A stretch of 64,000 bases of DNA from Hygrophila difformis (GCA_030278955.1 JAOANR010000004.1:20716976-20780975); one strand, 5' to 3'; positions 45,284 through 56,934 are shown, counted from the stretch's first letter. A program made the numbers and translations. The notes: generated by a model from the sequence alone, not told the origin.

Positions 45284-47671
45284 TCATGTCTTTACTATAA
45301 CATCTTCAATGATCCCTTCTGGTCTGGTGCTCGATTGATCAGCAAAGAAGAGGGTCATATTGACTGGCCTCATCTTTCCCAAATCCAAACGTCTCGCTAT
45401 AGCCAATGGCATTACATTGATGTTGCTTCCTAAGTCGCAGAGTCCTCGCCCAGCTTCTTTACAGTTGATAATCAGAGGTAAAGTGAAACTCCCTGGATCT
45501 TCAAGCTTTGGAGGAATCCTCTGCTGAAGAACCAAGCTACAGTTTTGATTTAGGACCACCATGTGCTGCTCTCCTGCACTTCTTTTCCCTGAAATTAATT
45601 CTTTCAGAAACTTAGCGTAAGTGGGCATTTCAGCAATTAATTCAACCAAAGGGATTGATATTTCAATGGCCTTAATCTTTTCAAGAAATTTCTTAAATTT
45701 AATTTCTTGAAGATCATTTTTAAGTCTCCCAGGATATGGTATCCTGGGCATGTGCTCATCCAGTGAATCCTTTTTGTTACCTGTAGAGTTAGGATTATCA
45801 TTACCTCCCTCTTTTTCCTTAGGAAAAGAATATCCTGAGACATTCTTTTCCAAACCCTTATCCTCAAGTATCTGTCTCTGTTCAGGGTGATCATCTTCTT
45901 CCATTGTTTGAACATCCTTGAACTTTTTCTGCTGCAGCAACCTATCTCTTTTCTTTTCAAATTCAGGATCAACAACCTCTTTTCCTCCCCTCAATGTAAC
46001 TGCCTTACATTGTGGATTTGTTTCAGAAGAACTTGGTAATTTTCCTTTTTCTCTCTGCTGTAGTAATTTGGCCATCTCTGTTACTGAATTCTCAACATTC
46101 TTGATTGAAGCCTGCAGTTGGTTATTCGTCTCTGTCTGCTTAACAATGAACTCCTTCAGAGCATTTTCCACCTTTAAAGAGTAAGTATTATCTTGAGCAA
46201 CAGGATAAGGTTGTTGTGGAAAGTTCACTGGGACTGGTGCAAACTGTCCAAACGGCCTATTCTGTTGGTTCACCTGTTGGAAAGGTCTCTGTGGGTACAT
46301 CTGTTGTTGTGGATAAAATGGTTGTGGAGGACGAAACTGCTGCTGATTTGGTTGTTGTGGGTTCAGAAGATGTGCATTTTGTGCGTTCTGAGTATTACCA
46401 TAGCTCGGATTCGGGTGTTTGTTTTGGAATCCGGTGTAGTTGCAGCTCTCATCTTGCTTTGGGGCTTCCTGAATTTGTGGACACTGATCATTGTGATGTG
46501 GCCCTGAGCAAATTCCGCACTGATACACAGGTTCCATTGGAGCAGGTTGAAGGATCATTACTGGTTGCTGTTGTTGTTGATGCTGAGCCTGTTGATTTGC
46601 TTGCTGAGCCAACTGTAGATCAGCAATCTGCTTGGTGAGTGCTGCAAATTTCTCTTCATTTTTATCTGTATGGATGACAAGACTTTTTCTGGTAGGAGAT
46701 GGTGGATCATCGTCCTGGAGGACTGCCCTGCTGGCTGTCATAGTATCTATTGTTGACCACGCTCTATCAAGTGGCATTTGAAGCAATTGTTCCCCTCCAG
46801 TGGCATTGATCATCATCTGCCAAGTGTGAGTGAGTCCGGTGAAGAAAATTTTCAATAGCCTTCTTTCAGTTATACCATGTTGTGGACATCTCTTGAGCAT
46901 GTCAAAGAATCTGTCCCGGGCATCCTTAAGAGATTCCCCTTTTCTCATCTTGAAACTAGAGATCTTGTCTACCCATTCGTCAACCTTGATTTCAGGAAAA
47001 TACTTAAGTAGGAAATTCCTGACTAATTCTGGCCATGTAGCCTTCTGTTGAGCATTTAATGAATCATACCATTCTTTAGTGGAGCCATCCAAAGAGAATG
47101 GAAACATAGCCAATTGAATGGTTTCCCTTGAAGCTCTTCCTTTCTTTACTGTCTTACTTAGTTCAACAAACTTCTTGAGATGTAAATGTGGATCTTCAGC
47201 ACTCATTCCATAAAAAGCTCTAGAAGATGCTAGGTTCAATATACCAGGTGGTATATCAACCTCCTCATCTGTCCCAGCCAAATATTGATCGACATTAGGT
47301 TGCCATGGTTGATATTGCTCTTCTTGAGGGTTCGGAACAGGATTAGCAAAATTTGGTGGAAAATAGTGTTGATGAATAAATTGTGGTGCAGCAGCTCTTT
47401 GTGGTGCTTGAAAAGGTCCTCGAAGTGGAATGTTTTGCTGATTATCTGGTTGTCCATTTGGCAAGTTCCCAGGTCCGTCATTCTGTCCATTGTTAGCCAT
47501 CCTTGTTATGGTTGAAAGATTTCCTTCTGCAAGATCTCTCTGTCTCCTTCTTGCACTTGCTCTGATCAGCCTTGCTGTTCTCTCAAGTTCACAATTAAAA
47601 GGAAGCAAAGGTGGTCTTGAAGATCGAGTTTTTCTCTCGCTCATAAACTGTTGAGGCTTCTCTGTGAACAA
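45284..47671 (-). CDS. gag: Athila-like Gag-protease (795 codons, ends in premature TGA)
   Basis: Gag core at about residues 135-300 (ILNLASSRAFYGMSAEDPHL, FSLDGSTKEWYDSL, FLLKYFPEIKVDEWVDKI), a Gln-rich stretch, a zinc knuckle CGICSGPHHNDQC at about 388-400, a Gln/Pro-rich region and a coiled coil (ENALKEFIVKQTETNNQLQ). The protease active site CDLGSNINVMP lies at about 740-750. A TGA at 45284-45286 stops it inside the protease (VIVKT then stop, followed in frame by GLCFPADF), probably from CGA. Gag itself is intact and could form particles. MFTEKPQQF is the first Met; MSERKTRSS nine codons later is an alternative. Confidence 0.88.
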   Translation of the reverse strand: MFTEKPQQFMSERKTRSSRPPLLPFNCELERTARLIRASARRRQRDLAEGNLSTITRMANNGQNDGPGNLPNGQPDNQQNIPLRGPFQAPQRAAAPQFIHQHYFPPNFANPVPNPQEEQYQPWQPNVDQYLAGTDEEVDIPPGILNLASSRAFYGMSAEDPHLHLKKFVELSKTVKKGRASRETIQLAMFPFSLDGSTKEWYDSLNAQQKATWPELVRNFLLKYFPEIKVDEWVDKISSFKMRKGESLKDARDRFFDMLKRCPQHGITERRLLKIFFTGLTHTWQMMINATGGEQLLQMPLDRAWSTIDTMTASRAVLQDDDPPSPTRKSLVIHTDKNEEKFAALTKQIADLQLAQQANQQAQHQQQQQPVMILQPAPMEPVYQCGICSGPHHNDQCPQIQEAPKQDESCNYTGFQNKHPNPSYGNTQNAQNAHLLNPQQPNQQQFRPPQPFYPQQQMYPQRPFQQVNQQNRPFGQFAPVPVNFPQQPYPVAQDNTYSLKVENALKEFIVKQTETNNQLQASIKNVENSVTEMAKLLQQREKGKLPSSSETNPQCKAVTLRGGKEVVDPEFEKKRDRLLQQKKFKDVQTMEEDDHPEQRQILEDKGLEKNVSGYSFPKEKEGGNDNPNSTGNKKDSLDEHMPRIPYPGRLKNDLQEIKFKKFLEKIKAIEISIPLVELIAEMPTYAKFLKELISGKRSAGEQHMVVLNQNCSLVLQQRIPPKLEDPGSFTLPLIINCKEAGRGLCDLGSNINVMPLAIARRLDLGKMRPVNMTLFFADQSSTRPEGIIEDVIVKT

Positions 47672-47765
47672 AATGAAAGAATTTGTGAATTCGTTATAAT
47701 AAAAAGTAAATAATTACAATTAAACCAAGAATATCTACAGTTCTAAAATTCATAACGCTACACCC

Positions 47766-47783
47766 TCCCCGGCAACGGCGCCA
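47766..47783 (-). other. Primer-binding site, tRNA-Asp type
   Basis: Minus strand TGGCGCCGTTGCCGGGGA, directly next to the LTR edge at 47784. This is the sequence known for Athila-type elements, matching the 3' end of plant tRNA-Asp. Confidence 0.9.
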
Positions 47784-50700
47784 TGAAGCTTTGAGGTAAA
47801 ACCCCGATGCAATGCCCCCCGACAGCCTTTACACTATAATTCCTATAGGGCTGTTAAAAAGCTTGCCTAGTTTTTCCTACCGAAAGCGCACGGTATCAAG
47901 CTGCAATATTTATTTTAATTGTCGGGATCGTTCAAAAGAGAGTTACACGATAGAAGTGTTTTAATAGAATTATTAGCTTTAGAATCTGTCTCTATTCTTG
48001 ATTTAAGGATGTTGTAATGATGATTACTAAAGAATATTACTGAAATGTAAATGCTTAAAGCTGTAAATGTAGTAAAGAAATCAATTAAAATGATGTAGAA
48101 CATTATGGTCTTATTCACGTGTTTAAGATGTTACAGACCAAATCAAATGAAAAATGAAATAAGAATATGATGAGATTATCATACTTCATTAGCTAAAACA
48201 TAATGAAAGTTCATTGAGATAGACAAATCCTTTACACAACTTAATCAATTCTTCATGTCTTCAATCACTTCCCAAGACAGGTACTTATGATTCAGTGTCA
48301 TAACATTCTAAGCTCTGAAATCATGGAATACTATCATCACAGAATGATCTGTCAGACTCCTTCTGTGATAAAAGCTTTCAGAATCGTCACTTAATCTTTT
48401 CTTTCAGACTAGGATTAAGCCTTTGACAACTCGAGGTCACTTCTAAATCATACTATATTCGTCTGAACTTGAAGTTGTTCTTTTTATTACCCTGATCAAA
48501 CTGATCTTATGATCCTGTATTGGATGTCCTCTACAACAAATGAAAAAGCTAATATTTAAATCTATCATCCAATGTTTTCATAAGACTTATTTCTTCAGAA
48601 TAATTCCTGCAAGTATTCATAAGGAATAATAGTCTTGTAAGTATATCAAGATGAAATTGCTATTCAAATTCCTTGACTTATCCAGACTACTCAGATTTGT
48701 ATAAACGATTTAGCTCGAGAAATCTCTGTAAACAGTTCCAAATATCCGTGATTTGACTCAGGATTAGTAGACTGAGGAGAAATGTTTAATCTCCTACTCA
48801 TAGCATATAGTGATAACTATAATACCATGAACCCCGGAAATTAATCTTCCTAATATTCTACTAATTTTTAGGACAAAAGATGGTTCTTGAAACATCTTTC
48901 CCTTTTAAACGACAGGTACTAAATGCCCAACTGAAGAACAAGTTTGTTCTTTATCAGTCCTGAGTAAATAATGATTGAGAAAACCTATATCATCATCTCT
49001 CTCAGCGTACCAGTGTAAAATAGTAATACGTGTTGCACATATGAATTGTAAATTTATAATCATGAAGTAAGAGTACTCATCATATACTGGGAAGTATCCC
49101 AAAATATTATATGTATATGTAGTATTATATGTATAAAGTGACGTTGAGGGTTCTGAATCCTCTTAATCAAAATGCAAGGACGCTTCCAAAATATACATTG
49201 GAAACTAGACAGAATTAGGAAATAACTTTCCCAAGAAAAAGAATTTGAGAAGTAACTCTGCAAAATAAGTGTCCAAAATAGCTCGCAGTAACTATTTTGG
49301 GTTTCAAACTATGAACATTCTAATTTTCCGCACGCTATGTCTGTACAGCGTGGAGGGAGCTAATATTCAAAGAATGTTCCCCAGATTTTGTTTATACAAA
49401 GAATTGAATGCCTCGCAATAGTTTCTGTAAGAATGCGGCGAGGTGCTCAATTCCTACTTATAGATAGGGGTTATATATGTATAAGAAGTAAAAGTGAATG
49501 ATTGATACCCTTTGAAATGGATATCAAGTCTATTGCTGTTATAGATTGATCCTCTCGCTTTGTCAGATTGACATCGCGTGAGTATTTGAATAGCCTTTGT
49601 CATAATAGATCTATTTGGATATTTCCTCGCGTCATCTTTTAGGATGAAGCGAGAGAATATCCTTATTCGAAGTAAATGATCAGAATTTATAACTGTCATA
49701 ACTACCTTCTGGAATTTCTGTTTAGAAAATTATGAACATAGAATCTTTTGCATCCAAGTTCATGAACTCAAAGCTATTGATTCTCAAAGATTATCAAGCG
49801 ATGATTAACACTGCATGGGTCTCTAGGAACCTTTTAGAGTTCTGAAAATTAAACCCTATGATTCTCATCTGTAAACATAACATTTACAGAAAATCGAGTA
49901 AATTCATAATTCTGCCAGATCATACCTAACTCGGTTACAATATCCAAATTTCTTACGTAATTGGAACGAACAATTTGCGCATTAAAAATGTGGAAGTGCT
50001 ATGATCTTCGAAAATCGAATTAAAGATATGATGCAAAATTCAGATTGAATGATGAAATTGAGGTTTATACTCTGCTGAAACAGAATTACGAAATGAAAAT
50101 AAAAACCAGAAAGATAAGAAATTCACAATCTGATAACCGATCATTCTTCCTGTATCTCAAATAACAAAGAATTAAAAACGAATACACCTGGAAATCTGAT
50201 TGCTATCAGAATAATGCAAAGATGAGCGAACGAGTCGGAGTTTAGATGATGATCGTCATGATGGATGAACAAGCGATCCGAAAGCAACTCTCCTCCCAGG
50301 GTATCCTCAAGCTAATCTAACATCTAATCTTAAAGAAATCTACTGCGAAATTGAATTACATTTCTACGAAAACAAATTACAAATCTGAAGAACATCAAAG
50401 TAAATTGCAGAGAAAATTAAATCCTAACCTACCTACTAAATTCTAAAAAGTGGACTGGAGAGTAAAATCGAGCTATTCTCTTCAATCTCCCGCCTGCCGA
50501 GCTGATTCCCCAAGGGTCTTATTTATAGATGGGTGTTGTAACTGCTTCTGCCTTGGATGATAACCGCTCGCATCAGAATAGCTTTCCTCTCGCTTTGTCC
50601 AGTTCCTTCAAAGCGAGAGTCAGAAATGTAATCATCTTTCTTGACGAGGCGAGGTCTCACAGTTTCTCCAAGGAATCTGCTTCTCGCCATGACGGATAAA

Positions 50701-51115
50701 ACTTCTGTCTTGCACAGACTTCCTTTCCTCGCGATGTCAAACAATCATCGCGTGGACTTCAGCATCTGCACATTTTCCTTAAATCTTTTCCTGATTTCAG
50801 AAACAAGCCCTCGCACCATCCCTTTTCTTTCCTCGCTATGTCCTTTCCACTTCCTGCTGTTTTCCAGCTTAACTTCCTGATGAATGACAAAGCGTGGATC
50901 AGTTCAATAGAAATGTTGCGTGCGAGACTTACAAAGAAAACTCAGAATTTCAAGCCATTTTCCATGTATTTCCAACTTCTGTGCAATCTTAATTCTTCTA
51001 CCATTTTTTCTAATCCTTTATGATTATTCATAAAAAATCAATGGAATTAAGAGCAAAAGATCATCTTTAAGACACTAAATTGGACGCAAATGACAGTCAC
51101 AAAAGACTGTCATCA
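47784..51115 (-). repeat. 5' LTR of the Athila-like element
   Basis: 3332 bp, paired with 26237-29568. By-eye differences include 26258/47805 (A/C) and sites near 27034, 27231, 27450, 27598, 27989, 28137, 28950, 29370 and 29490 of the left copy. TATA box at 50520-50527. Followed by the TSD ATGTT at 51116-51120. Confidence 0.95.
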
Positions 51116-51120
51116 ATGTT
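51116..51120. repeat. Target-site duplication ATGTT (right)
   Basis: Matches 26232-26236. After it the interrupted intron resumes (TAGTGGATGCGTTCT). Confidence 0.95.
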
Positions 51121-51223
51121 TAGTGGATGCGTTCTACGCATGTCAAATGTTTTGCAGATATTTATGTTGTTATTTGATTTGAATTACTGATACATTTATT
51201 ATTATTTCTTGTACACATCAACG

Positions 51224-51480
51224 GAATGCCTGCAGTGATGACGACTTTGTTGACCCTCTACCACCATCACTTGTCGAGAAAAAAACCAATTGAAAACACA
51301 CGCAAGAGGGCCCATTCACCACCTACTGTTGCCTCCAAAGGCCAAGCGTGACCGCAGGCCTCCAAAGGTAGTACTGTCACCGTGGTATGATAACCCGCGT
51401 GAGCTGCAACGGTGGTCATCACTAACGGCATTAGAAAAGAAAATTGTGCCATGGTTATTCAAGAGGAAAAATGCACCAGG
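51224..51480 (+). pseudogene. Exon 7 of the PMD-like/Ulp1 gene, decayed
   Basis: By homology with exons 5 and 6 the acceptor should be TGTACACAG; here it reads TGTACACAT at 51215-51223, so the normal site is lost and GCCTGCAG at 51231-51238 may be used. The reading QRNACSDDDFVDPLPPS meets a stop after an A-run at 51279-51286, and a second indel lies near 51340. Beyond it PKAKRDRRPPKVVLSPWYDN and VPWLFKRKNAPG look like the region before Ulp1. Donor GTTTTT at 51481. Confidence 0.5.
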
Positions 51481-51618
51481 TTTTTATTCAATGGGAAAAC
51501 ATAATACAGTTGACCCATTATAGACTTTATTTGTTCAGATTCTAAATTATTTTCCTGGTATTTTGATCGTGCACATTTCAACATGATGACTGACCACTTC
51601 ATGTCGTCGTTCATGCAG

Positions 51619-51806
51619 GCGAAACTGTATATGACGATGGCTATATCAGATTCTGGAAGGAGCATGTCGAGCTTGTTGGACCTGGTATGGATATACCGGA
51701 GTTATTTATTGATGCTTACATTCAAGTGGCTAACCGGTGGTCGTTTGCAAACATTGGTGCCCCTAAACTGTTTGCTGATGCTGCGTACTTCCCATCCACG
51801 ATTACG
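51619..51806 (+). pseudogene. Exon 8 of the PMD-like/Ulp1 gene
   Basis: Acceptor TTCATGCAG at 51610-51618, donor GTATTC at 51807. Completes the split Gly codon of exon 7 and reads ETVYDDGYIRFWKEH and on to FADAAYFPSTIT, the helical lead-in to a Ulp1 catalytic domain. Confidence 0.6.
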
Positions 51807-51885
51807 GTATTCCAATGCTTGTAATATTTAATATATTTGTCCTATTATTCTATTCACATTTACCCACATTTATGTTTTCACTGAA

Positions 51886-52017
51886 GACATATTGCGGTAT
51901 GGAGGCACGTGGAGAACGGATACCACGGGACGAACTACAGTAATCACTTCGTGGACCAAAACACTTACCAACTGCTTTCCAATGGACGACTGGATGCTAT
52001 GCTTCGATGCAAAATTG
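51886..52017 (+). pseudogene. Exon 9, Ulp1 domain start
   Basis: The frame HIAVWRHVENGYHGTNYSNH to GRLDAMLRCKI ends at donor GTGAGT (52018). The left edge and phase are uncertain: the visible acceptor (CACTGAAG) does not fit exon 8's phase without an extra base. Confidence 0.45.
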
Positions 52018-52482
52018 GTGAGTTTTGTTCTGCCTACACCCAACACCTTCATATATGCATTCTTGAAGTTGAGATTGGTCTGTGTGACCATATATATGAC
52101 CAATTTTGCATGGAATCTATTATGCCTTTTTGAGCTCTTGTATGTTATATTAGCAGTGCTCCTACCGCAACTACTTAGTGATATTCTCTGTGTAATATTG
52201 TGTTCTGAACCTTCAGTACAGTGTTCCTCTGTCCATGGCAACATGTTTGATTTTTTTTTTTTTTGCTATTTGCCTCGTCCATACGTGTTCTTTTTCTGTT
52301 CGATTAATGTTCTTTTCATGTGACAAATTGAAACTGTAATGGTTGTGCAATTCCCTGTTATGGAACATGATATGTGGCTTTGTTCAAAACGTACTTGTAA
52401 ATGTCTGCGCTCTACCCCACAGCCAAATTTGGCATTTTGCTACACACTAGCTACCTTCCATTGAAAATTTCCATGTGCTGCC
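52018..52482. other. Intron sequence before the chromovirus
   Basis: AT-rich, T-run at 52251-52265. It may include an unrecognised short exon after CCTTCAG near 52216. Confidence 0.4.
52478..52482. repeat. Target-site duplication CTGCC (left)
   Basis: Repeated at 63146-63150 beyond the right LTR. Confidence 0.95.
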
Positions 52483-55086
52483 TGTAACACCCCGGTTTTT
52501 GGTCACCCAGGTCGGGATGTCACCGCCACATCTCCCTAGTAAGACACGGTTTCTCCGAGCTTACTAAAGAGATGCAAGGCTAGGTATTGCAGTATTTAAA
52601 AACATTTAAATCATTCAAAATAGCCCATACAATATAATTCGAAAATAGTAATAGCATAACGCAGCGGAAATAAATGGTTTTGTACAGTATCGCAGCGGAA
52701 ATTATAAATAGGGCCAACATGGCCAAAACACGGGTTAAACAGGCCCGTTCATAATATAGTCTAAGTACGAAATTTAAAAGCAAAATAAGTGTTCCCCAAA
52801 ATCCCATGCATGAATCGTGCTCACACATGCTCATTCCACATATTCTGTAAGGAAAGGAATAAAAATGGTTTTGGTCAGCAAAATTGCTGAGTAAGTTAAC
52901 GCATGCATGATCGTAGGGTTTTAAAGCCATAAATTTAATAATTTAACAAAGCATGATAATAACATAATATTTAATTTCATCTAATCCATATCCAATAGCA
53001 TAATTTATCTCAGGGCTCTATTTAATGACACATATCACATGGTTTAATCATAAAAGTCATAATTTAAATAAAGCATTTAAATAACTTGATTGGACAACAA
53101 CATAATTTAATCTAATTTAATTTAATTTAAAATCCCCGTTACATTCCCGATTTGGTATTTCAAAGTTTCACGATAAAATCGCGATGTCAACAAGTTTAGC
53201 CGGTAGCCCGGCGGCCGCAACCGTATCAGCCATACCCAGTACCACTCCGGAGCCTCGGGAAACCCATACGGATATTCACGAGAGTGTAGGCTCTATGTTT
53301 CGCCATTTTGGCAATATCACATTTCAAGTATAGCGCGCGGGGTCACCATCGTCCATTACGGCACGAAGTGAATCGTTAGGGGGCACCCTGCAGAGCACTC
53401 ACCCCTAATTTTAATTTATCAAGTTTGTAAGGGGATTTAATTTTTAAAATCTGACTTCAATTGTATTTATTTAGAAATAATATCTCCACTCGTTTCAACC
53501 CTAAAGGTTAATTCCATGTTTCAACAAGATTTCAAGATTTCGTTTCGGTAAACCACAGTTTACTCTAAAATTCGTCTAAAATCAGATTTAATTCCAAAAA
53601 TTCCAACATTTCATATCTGACTCGGAAACATCAAGATCTACAACTTTCATGTTGTAACGTTTTCGATCCGAGATACCTAAGTAGGTCAAAATCACCAATT
53701 TTCGCTTAAGAATAATTCTGTCCGAGTTTAATGTGTCACAGTTTAAAGATTTCGAATTCTACCATAGCAATTCAACTCCAAATTTAATGAACTTTGACAG
53801 GGATCATCTTAAGACAATTATTTACAACTTTCATGTTTGGCCAAAGATCTAAAACAGTCTAGATCCTATGTCAAAAACGTGATCAAGATCATTCCTAAGT
53901 TCTGTTCAAGATTTCAAGATCTAGATTCAAACAGCTCGGTTTCGGTGGGTTTTCACATATCAAATCAACTCCACAAATTCTCAAAATTTTACAGTAGCTA
54001 CATCCAAGTCTTAGGAACGTTTTTCGTGTTTTAAGTTTTCCCGTTTGAGTTCGTTTTAAGGTTCGGAAAAATTCATCAAATCTGTTGCGCCGATAGAAAG
54101 TTTAGATTGACAGATTTACGGTTTCTTGTTAATCTTTTAGTTTTGAATGTTTTAATTCATCCCAAAACCATGTAAGAGTTAACTTACTGAGTTTATGAAC
54201 GTCCGGGAGCGTCTATTCGAAGGCGTGGCTTCCAGTCCACCGTTTCTCCTCTTCGTTCGTCGGGTTCTACGATCTAGATCCAATACGGGGTGTAGAAAGA
54301 AAAAGGAGATGATTAGGATTCGTTTTCGAATCGTTTATTGAATGGAGATTGGATCGAGACTTACCACGACTATGGAGATCTGTAGGGAAACTCGTCCACA
54401 GCGTTCGTCTTGGTTTCGTGCCTCCGACGACTCCGAATTTAGGGTTTCGAATGTATAGAATGTTGTAGGGTTTTGTAAACTTGTTTGGGGCTCCCGAGGG
54501 GTTTATTTATAGATTTCCCAAGTCCTAGGGCGTCCAACATCTGACCTAAAGGTCTTGGGTCGAGAGATGTTCAACCGAAAGTCGAAAAATCCGCGTTCGG
54601 GTGAGAGATTCACGCAACAAACAAATCTGTGGGGTGGCGCGGCCGTGGCGCGGCGATTCCCCTTTGACCGCGCGGCCACCGCGCGACACTCGCCTGGACT
54701 TCGGTCCGGGCGGGTCGTGCGATCCGTCGTGCCTTTCCGCCTCTCTTTCGGGTTTCTATCCCTCTATGCTCCCGAATTCCGGTTTCCGGGGTATCTTCGG
54801 GTCTCTACTTCCTCTCTAAATTTTCACTCGGGTCTAATTGGATGTTTTCGACTCGAATACTCGAGTTCATTAGTGTCGGATTTTGGTGTACAATTTATTT
54901 ACCTTTAATAATTCTTCTTATCTAATTAAATTCTTTTTTGAGTTAAAATCCCATTTCTCATTTCCTTATCTTTATTTATTTATTTATTTGCTGGATTCAT
55001 TTATTTATTTATGGTATTTATTTTATTTATTATTTATTTATTTAATTATCGTTTTATTTTATGATGGAAAATTCACGGGTATTACA
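52483..55086 (-). repeat. 3' LTR of the chromovirus (2604 bp)
   Basis: Minus-strand TATA box (TATAAATA) at 54504-54511. A CpG-rich partial palindrome (GCGCGGCCGTGGCGCGG...CCGCGCGGCCACCGCGCG) at 54633-54690. TTTA repeats at 54970-55045. The ORF 54555-54908 is present in both LTRs and has no recognisable domain. Confidence 0.93.
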
Positions 55087-55308
55087 GTCTACCCTCCTTA
55101 AGAATCAACTTCGTCCTCAAAGTTGTGTTTCGGCTTTTCTCGTGCTAAAGGTCTTGTGTTTGTTTTATATGTTGTGACTGAACTTAGAATTAAAACTTCT
55201 AAGCTGCCTACGTACCCGGTAAAGGGATCAAGCCATAACGTAGTTCAAAATTTTACAAAAGTGCACGAAAATAGGTGGTATCACATCCTCTCCCCCTTAA
55301 GATTGCAG
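55087..55308 (-). other. Two polypurine tracts and an older LTR start
   Basis: The tract next to the LTR reads CTTAAGGAGGGTAGAC on the minus strand (55087-55102). About 200 bp upstream a stronger tract, CTTAAGGGGGAGAGGA (55287-55302), is followed by TGTGATACCACC, which resembles an LTR start (TGTAACACC). The DNA between (55177-55250) matches LTR sequence at 85-170. Confidence 0.6.
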
Positions 55309-55848
55309 TTATGTCCCCATAATTGTGTCGGTATCGGTTTGGAACAATGTCGGGTATCGTTCTCTCATGTCGGATTCTACTTCCCAAGTTGCCGTCTCAC
55401 TTTCGTGGTTTGACCAAAGAACCTTGATCATTTTGACGGTTTTGTTCCTTGTTACTCGTTCCTTAGTGTCAAGAATACGCACTGGGACTTCTTCGTAAGT
55501 CAAGTCTTCATCGAGCTCAATTATCTCCGGTTGAAGTACATGTGTCGGGTCCGGCACATACTTCTTTAGTTGCGAGACATGGAAGACATTATGAACTCGA
55601 TCTAAGTGTGGCGGTAAAGTCAATCGGTAGGCTAGAGTTCCGACTCGTTCTAGAATTTCGTAAGGTCCTATGTATCGAGGACTTAACTTCCCTCGTTTGC
55701 CAAAGCGCATCACCCCCTTCATGGGTGATATCTTTAGCATGACTCTATCTCCCACTTGGAATTCTAGGTCTCGTCGTCTCACGTCGGCGTAACCCTTTTG
55801 ACGGTCTTGTGCGGCTTTCATCTTCCCTTGAATCACCTTGATTTGTTA
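55309..55848 (-). pseudogene. pol: Chromovirus integrase C-terminus and chromodomain-like end
   Basis: After the stop at 55846-55848 the frame continues (QGKMKAAQDRQKGYADVRRR, GPYEILERVGTLAYRLTLP, HVSQLKKYVPDP) and ends with VKMIKVLWSNHESETATWE and MRERYPTLF, the pattern of the C-terminal chromodomain-like motif of Tekay/Del elements, thought to guide integration to heterochromatin. Confidence 0.85.
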
Positions 55849-56934
55849 AGCCATGTCTTCGATAAGTTGTGGTCCCACTACCACGGACTTATCGTTTTCT
55901 TCCCAGCTCAATGGGCTTTGGCACTTTCGCCCATACAACGCCTCGAAAGGTGCCATGCCGATACTAGCATGGTAGCTATTATTATAGGAAAACTCAATCA
56001 AGGGTAAATGAGATTCCCAATTCCCTTTGAATTCCAACACACATGCTCTCAGCATGTCTTCTAGTGTTTGGATTGTTCTCTCGGTTTGTCCATCCGTCAT
56101 CGGGTGGAATGCGGTGCTCATTTTGATTTGAGTACCGAGAGCTTTTTGTAACTCCGTCCAGAAATGAGAGACAAATCTACTGTCTCTATCGGAAATGATA
56201 TCATGTGGTACTCCATGTCGTCGTACCACATTATCAATGTAGGCTCGGGCCAATTCGTCCATAGTCCACGTGTCTTTCATTGGGATGAATATGGCTGTCT
56301 TCGTTAGCCTATCCACAATCACCCAAATCTTGTTCATGCCTTTAGGTGATCGGGGTAATCCCGAGACAAAGTCCATTGAGATGCTATCCCACTTCCAACT
56401 TGGAATCTCTAGTGGTTGCATCAATCCTAAGGGTTTATGTCGCACTGCCTTAACCTTTTGGCAGGTGAGACATCTTGCCACGAAGTTCGCCACTTCCTTC
56501 TTCATTCCCGGCCACCAATAGATCTTCTTCAGATCTTTGTATAGCTTGTCACCTCCGGGATGTACGGAATATGGCGTGTTGTGCCATTCCTCCATCAACC
56601 TTTGCTTCAATTCGGCACATTTAAGAGGCACACACCATCTCCCTTTAAAACGGATGCTTCCATCCTCGTGGACAGCAAATCCTATTGCCTTTCCTATTGC
56701 CTTTCCTTCGGCAATATACCCTTTTATCTTCTCGAGTTTCGGGTCGCCCGGTTGAGCGAGTCGAATCCCGTCTAATATTGGAGTTTCTACGACCATGGCA
56801 TTGACCGTTTCTCTCACTGTGCCAGGAGGCACAAGTTCTAACTCCAATTTAGCCAATTCCAAGTACAATGCCGGCGGAATTACCAACGAGTTTGTCACGT
56901 GTTGGGTTTTCCGACTTAGGGCATCGGCTACCAC
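55846..56934 (-). pseudogene. pol: Chromovirus integrase core
   Basis: Begins with [12 protein letters not shown] (end of the RNase H linker). Zinc region HPGGDKLYKDL and CLTCQKVK, core SMDFVSGLPRSP, IISDRDSRFVSHFW and DGQTERTIQTLEDMLRAC for D,D,E. Ends at a TAA. A frameshift at 56928-56934 separates it from the RT frame. Confidence 0.9.

Larger units (their letters stand above)
26237..51115 (-). mobile_element. 24.9-kb Athila-like LTR retrotransposon with F-box cargo
   Basis: Two 3332-bp LTRs (26237-29568, 47784-51115) begin TGAAGCTTTGAGG and end GACTGTCATCA on the plus strand, flanked by ATGTT. The internal order on the minus strand is tRNA-Asp-type primer-binding site, gag, protease, RT, RNase H, integrase, five F-box ORFs, a 1595-codon ORF and a polypurine tract. 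RT wording (FMDD), the gag zinc motif CGICSGPHHNDQC and the primer-binding site fit the Athila clade of Ty3/gypsy. About ten LTR differences seen by eye imply a young insertion. Pol carries one stop and two apparent deletions, so it would need help in trans. Confidence 0.93.

Noticed and set aside
54555..54908. 117-codon ORF in both chromovirus LTRs
   Set aside because: Low-complexity, lies across the CpG-rich island, and is kept only because the LTRs are copies.
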